Origin: Tannerellaceae bacterium
GTDB taxonomy: Bacteria > Bacteroidota > Bacteroidia > Bacteroidales > Tannerellaceae
DNA: 41,396 nucleotides
Assembly (NCBI GenBank): GCA_031288615.1
Contig: JAITRC010000018.1
Coordinates: 1 to 41,396 of the forward strand
Direction: 5' to 3'
Under the pieces are notes generated by a model. That model was given only the letters and a program-made list of their open reading frames with translations. It did no database searches and was not told where the DNA came from. Shown here piece by piece: positions 37,069-41,396 of the stretch; the first letter of the stretch is position 1; each line of letters opens with the position of its first letter. Both the position numbers and the translations under genes were made by a program.

Positions 37069-37896
37069 GGAACGAAGGGTAAACCAAAGACCTGCGGCCA
37101 CAAAAGGGATACTTAGCAACTGTCCCATATTCAAGGCCATCCCTGCCTCAAACGCCTCTTGGTCATTCTTCACAAATTCCACCAGGAACCGTGACCCGAA
37201 CACACAAATCATGAAGATGCCGAAGATAAAGCCTTCCTTTTGCGCCATTCCTTTCTTGAAATACAGCCATAGACACAGGGCAAAGGTCAGTAAATAGAAA
37301 CCAGCTTCGTACAACTGTGTAGGGTGGGAAGGCACTGAAAAGACAGGCTCGGCACCACGTTGCCACCTCCCTATGTTTTCTACGAAACGAAACGCCCAAG
37401 GTACATCGGTGGCATGCCCGTATATCTCGTGGTTCATCAGGTTGCCCAGTCGTATCATTGCCGCCACAAATCCTGTGGGCACCACCAGCCGATCAAACGC
37501 CCATAACATGCCTTTGTGCGAGATCCGTTTGGAGTAGAAGTACGTGGACACCATTACGCCCAACGTCCCACCGTGGCTTGCCAAGCCTCCTTCCCAGACC
37601 TTCAGAATTTCGATCGGGTTAGCCAAGTAGTAACCCGGAGCATAGAATAAACAATGCCCCAACCTTGCCCCAAGAATTGTTCCCAAGACGGTATATACCA
37701 GCAGTGAATCCAAGTGTTCACGCGGCAGTTTCTCCGCGTTCCACATTTTTTCCACAATCTTGTAACCCACGGCAAAGCCAATGGCGAATGCTAAGCCGTA
37801 CCACCTGACTTCCCTGCCTCCCAAGTGAAAGATTGCCGGATCGGCCATCCACGTTACATAGCTTAACACAGTCCCTGCATACTCCGACAATCCCAT
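37051..37896 (-). CDS. lgt: Prolipoprotein diacylglyceryl transferase
   Basis: Lgt adds diacylglycerol to the lipobox cysteine of prelipoproteins, the first step of lipoprotein maturation; several lipoproteins in this window depend on it. The 281-residue protein has about seven membrane helices, [13 protein letters not shown], the signature region [13 protein letters not shown] (family form GRxGNFxNxExxG) and [12 protein letters not shown]. It is complete. A candidate -7 box lies at 37954-37961. Confidence 0.95.
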   Translation of the reverse strand: MGLSEYAGTVLSYVTWMADPAIFHLGGREVRWYGLAFAIGFAVGYKIVEKMWNAEKLPREHLDSLLVYTVLGTILGARLGHCLFYAPGYYLANPIEILKVWEGGLASHGGTLGVMVSTYFYSKRISHKGMLWAFDRLVVPTGFVAAMIRLGNLMNHEIYGHATDVPWAFRFVENIGRWQRGAEPVFSVPSHPTQLYEAGFYLLTFALCLWLYFKKGMAQKEGFIFGIFMICVFGSRFLVEFVKNDQEAFEAGMALNMGQLLSIPFVAAGLWFTLRSLRTSR

Positions 37897-37953
37897 GGCG
37901 GTTTTCCGTTATCCTGTTGCTTCCCCACAATCCGGCAGGGCTTCTCTTGCCCG

Positions 37954-37961
37954 CAAAGGTA
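37954..37961 (-). promoter_or_regulatory. Candidate -7 box for lgt
   Basis: TACCTTTG on the - strand matches the consensus; a TTTG (37987-37984 on the - strand) is 22 bases upstream, near the usual spacing. It lies 58 bases before the lgt ATG. Confidence 0.5.
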
Positions 37962-38026
37962 ATGATAATACACCCTTTATCACCAAAACGAGAGCCTATC
38001 GAAAGGAAGGGAACAAGAAAAAGGGG

Positions 38027-38034
38027 TACTTTTG
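38027..38034 (+). promoter_or_regulatory. Candidate -7 box for mazG
   Basis: TACTTTTG on the + strand matches TAnnTTTG and lies 25 bases before the mazG ATG. No matching -33 element is evident. Confidence 0.45.
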
Positions 38035-38058
38035 TGGCATCAAATCAATTGACTTACG

Positions 38059-38835
38059 ATGAATAGAGAGGAACGTTTGGAGGAATTTGGGAGATTGTTA
38101 GACGTAATGCAAGAGCTACGCCTCAAGTGTCCTTGGGACAAGAAACAGACGAATGAAAGTTTACTCACCAATACGGTTGAAGAGGTGTACGAGCTTTGCG
38201 ACGCCCTTATCCGTAATGATAATGAAGATATACGTAAAGAGCTTGGCGACGTACTTCTGCAGGTAGTGTTCTATGCCTTAATCGGGGAGGAAAAAGGGGC
38301 TTTTGACATCGGTGAGGTTTGTCACACGCTGTGCGAAAAACTCATCTACCGCCATCCGCACGTCTTTGGTTCTGCCGGTGCCAATACTTCTAAAGAGGTG
38401 GAAAAGAATTGGGAGCAGCTGAAGTTAAAGGAGAAAGGTGGCAATAAGACGGTGCTTGAAGGTGTCCCGGCAGGGTTACCAGCCCTCATCAAGGCGTACC
38501 GTATACAGGATAAGGCGCGTAACGCGGGGTTTGATTGGGAGATACGTCGGGATGTATGGGAGAAGGTGCGGGAAGAATATAGTGAGCTGGCGGAAGAGAT
38601 TGAGCATATGGATGGTGAGCATATGGAGGAAGAGTTTGGTGACCTTTTGTTCAGTCTTGTCAATGCCGCCCGTCTCTACGGGATTAATCCGGAGGTTGCC
38701 TTGGAGCGAACAAATCGTAAGTTCATCAGCCGTTTCAACTATATGGAGCAAAGTGTACGGAAAGAGGGTCGTGCTTTCAAAGAGCTAACCCCTGGTGAAC
38801 AGAACCTTCTTTGGGATGAAGCTAAGCGTCAATGA
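38059..38835 (+). CDS. mazG: Nucleoside triphosphate pyrophosphohydrolase MazG
   Basis: MazG hydrolyses non-canonical or excess NTPs to NMPs. The 258 residues carry two MazG units. The first has LRLKCPWDKKQT, the metal-binding EEVYELCDAL and RKELGDVLLQVVF. The second (about 150-240) has EEYSELAEEIE and EEEFGDLLFSLVNAARL. Its last codons (LLWDEAKRQ) lie in the first copy of a 44-bp tandem repeat whose second copy forms the start of the next gene. Confidence 0.95.
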   Translation: MNREERLEEFGRLLDVMQELRLKCPWDKKQTNESLLTNTVEEVYELCDALIRNDNEDIRKELGDVLLQVVFYALIGEEKGAFDIGEVCHTLCEKLIYRHPHVFGSAGANTSKEVEKNWEQLKLKEKGGNKTVLEGVPAGLPALIKAYRIQDKARNAGFDWEIRRDVWEKVREEYSELAEEIEHMDGEHMEEEFGDLLFSLVNAARLYGINPEVALERTNRKFISRFNYMEQSVRKEGRAFKELTPGEQNLLWDEAKRQ

Positions 38836-38887
38836 CCTTCTTACAGAACCGTCTTTGGGATGAAGCTAAGCGTCGATGAGCTTCTGT
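38800..38887 (+). repeat. 44-bp imperfect tandem duplication at the mazG/sigma-factor junction
   Basis: Two adjacent copies, 38800-38843 and 38844-38887, agree at 39 of 44 positions. Copy 1 encodes the mazG C-terminus and stop. Copy 2 still reads NRLWDEAKRR plus a stop in the mazG-equivalent frame, and carries the ATG and first codons of the sigma-factor gene. Copy 1 has the same ATG (38816), but its frame ends after 15 codons. Confidence 0.9.
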
Positions 38888-39444
38888 TAGAGAAGTTGCG
38901 ACATGCAGATGCGCGTATCCAACGGCAAGGATTTGCGGATATGGTGAATGCATATGGACAAAAGCTCTATTGGCAGATACGTAAGATGGTGTTGAACCAT
39001 GATGACGCTAATGATCTCCTCCAGAACACCTTTCTAAAGGCTTGGATGAGCCTGGATAACTTTCGTGGAGAGGCTAAACTGTCCACGTGGCTGTATAAGA
39101 TCGCTGTTAATGAGTGCCTTACGTTCCTGAGTAAGCAACAGATGCGAAACAGTATGTCACTCGAAGAGGCAGACGTATTCCTTGCTGACCACCTTACCGC
39201 CGACAGTTTTTTCGATGGAGATGCCGCGCAAAAGCGGTTGCAAGAGGCTGTTCTTCGCTTGCCCAGAAGGCAGAGGCAGGTCTTCAACATGAAGTATTTC
39301 GATGAGATGAAGTATGAGGAGATGGCGGAAATACTTGGAACGTCTGTGGGTGCACTTAAAGCCTCTTATCATCATGCTGTCAAGAAGATAGAAGATTACA
39401 TTTGCTCCGGTAACTCAATACCGAGCAGTGACATGCCTAAGTGA
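38860..39444 (+). CDS. ECF-type RNA polymerase sigma factor
   Basis: The 194-residue protein has sigma region 2 (about residues 26-95: DDANDLLQNTFLKAW, FRGEAKLSTWLYKIAVNE) and region 4 (about 128-180: LPRRQRQVFNMKYFDEMKYE, EILGTSVGALKASYHHA). It would direct RNA polymerase to a specific promoter set. No anti-sigma gene follows; the next gene is convergent argS, which it overlaps by 49 bases through a tail beyond the usual end of region 4. Its start codon lies in the second copy of a tandem repeat, 24 bases after the mazG stop. The stimulus is unknown. Confidence 0.93.
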   Translation: MKLSVDELLLEKLRHADARIQRQGFADMVNAYGQKLYWQIRKMVLNHDDANDLLQNTFLKAWMSLDNFRGEAKLSTWLYKIAVNECLTFLSKQQMRNSMSLEEADVFLADHLTADSFFDGDAAQKRLQEAVLRLPRRQRQVFNMKYFDEMKYEEMAEILGTSVGALKASYHHAVKKIEDYICSGNSIPSSDMPK

Positions 39445-41159
39445 ATGATTTTGGCGGTGTTGGCTGAAAGCATCAATCGTAGTGTTCGAGCAGCGGGGTC
39501 TGTTTCGCGGAGGATGGAATAGTCGTGGTAGAACTGGTTGTATTCCTTGGCTAGTGAGTAGGTGTAGTTAGCTACAAGAGCAGGGCTATAGCGTTCACCA
39601 GCCTCCCGGACAAGCGGAGCGAAAGCCATAAGAGCCTGTATAAGGGCTTGCTCCTTTTCGGTCAAGGGGGTGTCGGTGGGCAGTTGTTGGGGGATGCTAA
39701 AGGCGTTCTCCTGAGCCTTACGCAGAATGGAGAGGATGCGCGCGTAGGTGTATTGAATGAAGGAGCCGGTGTTTCCGTTGAAATCAATGGACTCTTTGGG
39801 ATTGAAGGTGATGTTTTTGCGGGGGTCTACTTTGAGGATAAAGTATTTGAGTGAACCAAGCCCGACCAAGGAAGCAATCTCATCGGCTTGCTCCTGCGTC
39901 AAGCCTTCCTGCTTGCCCAATTCGTGAGAGATCTCCCGTGCCGTGCGAATCATTTCGTCCATCAGGTCGTCGGCGTCAACCACGGTGCCCTCGCGGCTTT
40001 TCATCTTTCCTTCGGGCAACTCTACCATACCGTAAGAGAAGTGAACCAAGCCCTTTCCGAAGGCAAAGCCTAGTTTGTCCAGGAGGATGGAGAGTACTTG
40101 GAAATGGTAATCCTGCTCATTGCCGACGACGTAGATCATCTTATCAATGGAGTAATCATCGAAGCGGAGCTTGGCGGTACCAATATCCTGGGTGATATAG
40201 ACGGAAGTACCGTCGGCACGTAGTAGGAGTTTCTGATCAAGCCCTTGATCGGAGAGGTCAGCCCAAACTGAACCATCCTCCCTTCGTTGGAATAAGCCCA
40301 AGTCTACGCCTCGTTCGACTTCTTTTTTACCCACGAGGTAGGTGTCCGATTCATAGTAGATACGGTCGAAATCTACGCCCAGGCGCCGGTAAGTTTGCTC
40401 AAAACCGGAGTAAACCCATTGGTTCATTTCTTTCCAGAGGCGTCGGATGTCGGGATCGCCTGCTTCCCATCGGCGTAGCATGTCACGAGCTTCAGCCATT
40501 AAGGGTGAATGTGGTTCGGAGCGTAGTTCATCTTTGTAATGCTTGTCGAAGAGCACGTAGAAGTCACCTACGAGGTGGTCACCTTTCAAGCCTGTGGAGG
40601 TAGGAGTAGCGCCATTGCCCCATTTTTGCCAGGCGAGCATGGATTTGCAGATATGGATGCCCCTATCGTTGACAATGTTGGTTTTGATGACGCGCTTGCC
40701 GTTAGCCGCGAGGATTTCGGCGAGACTATGACCAAGCAAATTATTGCGGATGTGCCCTAAATGAAGAGGCTTATTGGTGTTTGGAGAAGAGTATTCAATC
40801 ATGACTAGGGGAGCGTCATCGGTTATGGGCGTAAAGCCGAAGCGCTCTTGAGCGTGAATCGCATTGAGGGCATGTAGGAAGCAAGGTGGAGCAATGCGGA
40901 TATTGAGAAAGCCCTTGACTACGTTGAAGCCGTCAACGAGAGTATGGTGATGCGTGATGAGGAATTGACCCAAAGCGTGTGCTGTCTCCTCGGGCTTGCG
41001 TTTGGAGACTTTCAAGAGAGGAAAGACGACTACGGTGAGGTGTCCTTCAAAGTCACGTTTGGTGGGTTGAACCTGAACCTCTTCGGTAGGGATCACCACT
41101 TGGTACAAGGCCTTTACGGCCTCTACAATCGCTAATGCAATCTTCTGTTCCATATACAT
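39396..41159 (-). CDS. argS: Arginyl-tRNA synthetase
   Basis: This class I synthetase charges tRNA-Arg. The 587-residue protein has the N-terminal Add1 domain (to about residue 110), IEYSSPNTNKPLHLGHIRNN with HLGH as the HIGH motif, the KMSKS-equivalent KMKSREGT, and a C-terminal helical anticodon-binding domain with YTYSLAKEYNQFYHD. Two ATGs (41159 and 41153) are possible starts. Its end overlaps the convergent sigma gene. A candidate -7 box is at 41175-41182. Confidence 0.96.
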   Translation of the reverse strand: MYMEQKIALAIVEAVKALYQVVIPTEEVQVQPTKRDFEGHLTVVVFPLLKVSKRKPEETAHALGQFLITHHHTLVDGFNVVKGFLNIRIAPPCFLHALNAIHAQERFGFTPITDDAPLVMIEYSSPNTNKPLHLGHIRNNLLGHSLAEILAANGKRVIKTNIVNDRGIHICKSMLAWQKWGNGATPTSTGLKGDHLVGDFYVLFDKHYKDELRSEPHSPLMAEARDMLRRWEAGDPDIRRLWKEMNQWVYSGFEQTYRRLGVDFDRIYYESDTYLVGKKEVERGVDLGLFQRREDGSVWADLSDQGLDQKLLLRADGTSVYITQDIGTAKLRFDDYSIDKMIYVVGNEQDYHFQVLSILLDKLGFAFGKGLVHFSYGMVELPEGKMKSREGTVVDADDLMDEMIRTAREISHELGKQEGLTQEQADEIASLVGLGSLKYFILKVDPRKNITFNPKESIDFNGNTGSFIQYTYARILSILRKAQENAFSIPQQLPTDTPLTEKEQALIQALMAFAPLVREAGERYSPALVANYTYSLAKEYNQFYHDYSILRETDPAARTLRLMLSANTAKIIHLGMSLLGIELPEQM

Positions 41160-41396
41160 TCATTTATCGTGTCACAAAGTTAGGGCATCAATACAGAAAA
41201 AGAAATCAGTTGCACAAATTCACACATTTGTAAAGGAGTGTGAAGAAAATGGCCTTAGGAAGTCAAAGGGCATAGGAGTAGCGGGACGTGAAAGCGTCAA
41301 AAAGTGGATTTCTGCCTGACTCCGGGCGGAAGAAATAGAGATAATAAGAAGGTAGCGAAATAGCGAGCGATAGCGAAATAGTGACACGATAGCGAA
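41160..41396. other. Non-coding right end with small repeats
   Basis: These 237 bases upstream of argS hold no convincing gene; an ATG at 41249 with a purine-rich upstream opens only eight codons. Visible features are the argS -7 box, the dyad ACAAAT-N6-ATTTGT at 41214-41231, and TAGCGAAATAG at 41353-41363 and 41371-41381, with a partial third copy at 41390 cut by the window end. Confidence 0.6.
41175..41182 (-). promoter_or_regulatory. Candidate -7 box for argS
   Basis: TAACTTTG on the - strand matches the consensus 15 bases before the first ATG, implying a very short leader. No -33 TTTG lies at standard distance. Confidence 0.4.

Noticed and set aside
39083..39090. CCACGTGG inside the sigma-factor gene as a third parS site
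   Set aside because: Only the 8-bp core matches; the outer arms differ and it encodes the conserved STWLY of region 2.
41249..41275. Eight-codon leader peptide upstream of argS
   Set aside because: It points away from argS and lacks attenuator-like hairpins or a biased codon run.

Overview
The window comes from a bacterium of the Bacteroidetes, most likely the order Bacteroidales. The signs are a SusC/SusD (RagA/RagB) outer-membrane pair, a DUF4837-type lipoprotein, SecG, a TPR protein, LptE and a receiver-less sigma-54 activator in one cluster, a probable type IX secretion tail at the left edge, and many Bacteroidetes-type -7 promoter boxes (TAnnTTTG). All family calls rest on reading motifs in the translations; no database search was run. 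The genus cannot be named from the sequence alone.

Layout. 1-95 is the end of a probable T9SS-exported protein. 255-5335 is a tight rightward operon with overlapping start and stop codons: aroC, znuA-like, znuC-like, a short manA, cdsA and tsaD. It has an extreme excess of G over C on the coding strand. 5310-9967 (leftward) is a SusC/SusD pair with a good promoter and no glycan-degradation genes beside it. 10124-13956 holds an OmpH/Skp-like protein, a sufB without sufC or sufD, an AT-rich tyrosine recombinase wedged between housekeeping genes, and nadK. 13981-16679 (leftward) is secG, a TPR protein, lptE and the sigma-54 activator. 16976-22565 carries a SpoU methyltransferase, tRNA-Pro(UGG), dsbD, and two convergent LeuA-family synthases.

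22588-30897 holds nth and miaA, dus and mscS, a GT-C membrane glycosyltransferase whose coding start contains a run of ten C, thyA, mnmG and a SIS-domain isomerase. Two near-perfect parS (ParB) sites lie at 26056 and 28386, which suggests a position near the chromosome origin. 30931-41396 holds gyrB, the DUF4837 lipoprotein, sufS, a VanZ-like protein, rnhB, punA, lgt, mazG, an ECF sigma factor and argS, ending in a short non-coding stretch with small repeats.

Most of the window is core metabolism and information processing: aromatic amino acids, Fe-S assembly, NAD(P), leucine and isoleucine precursors, tRNA modification, lipoprotein and LPS handling, and nucleotide hygiene. The most unusual points are a 44-bp tandem duplication that appears to have separated formerly overlapping mazG and sigma-factor genes, the poly-C tract in the glycosyltransferase, the parS pair, the orphan recombinase and the dispersed suf genes. 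I see no CRISPR array, prophage, insertion sequence or rRNA.
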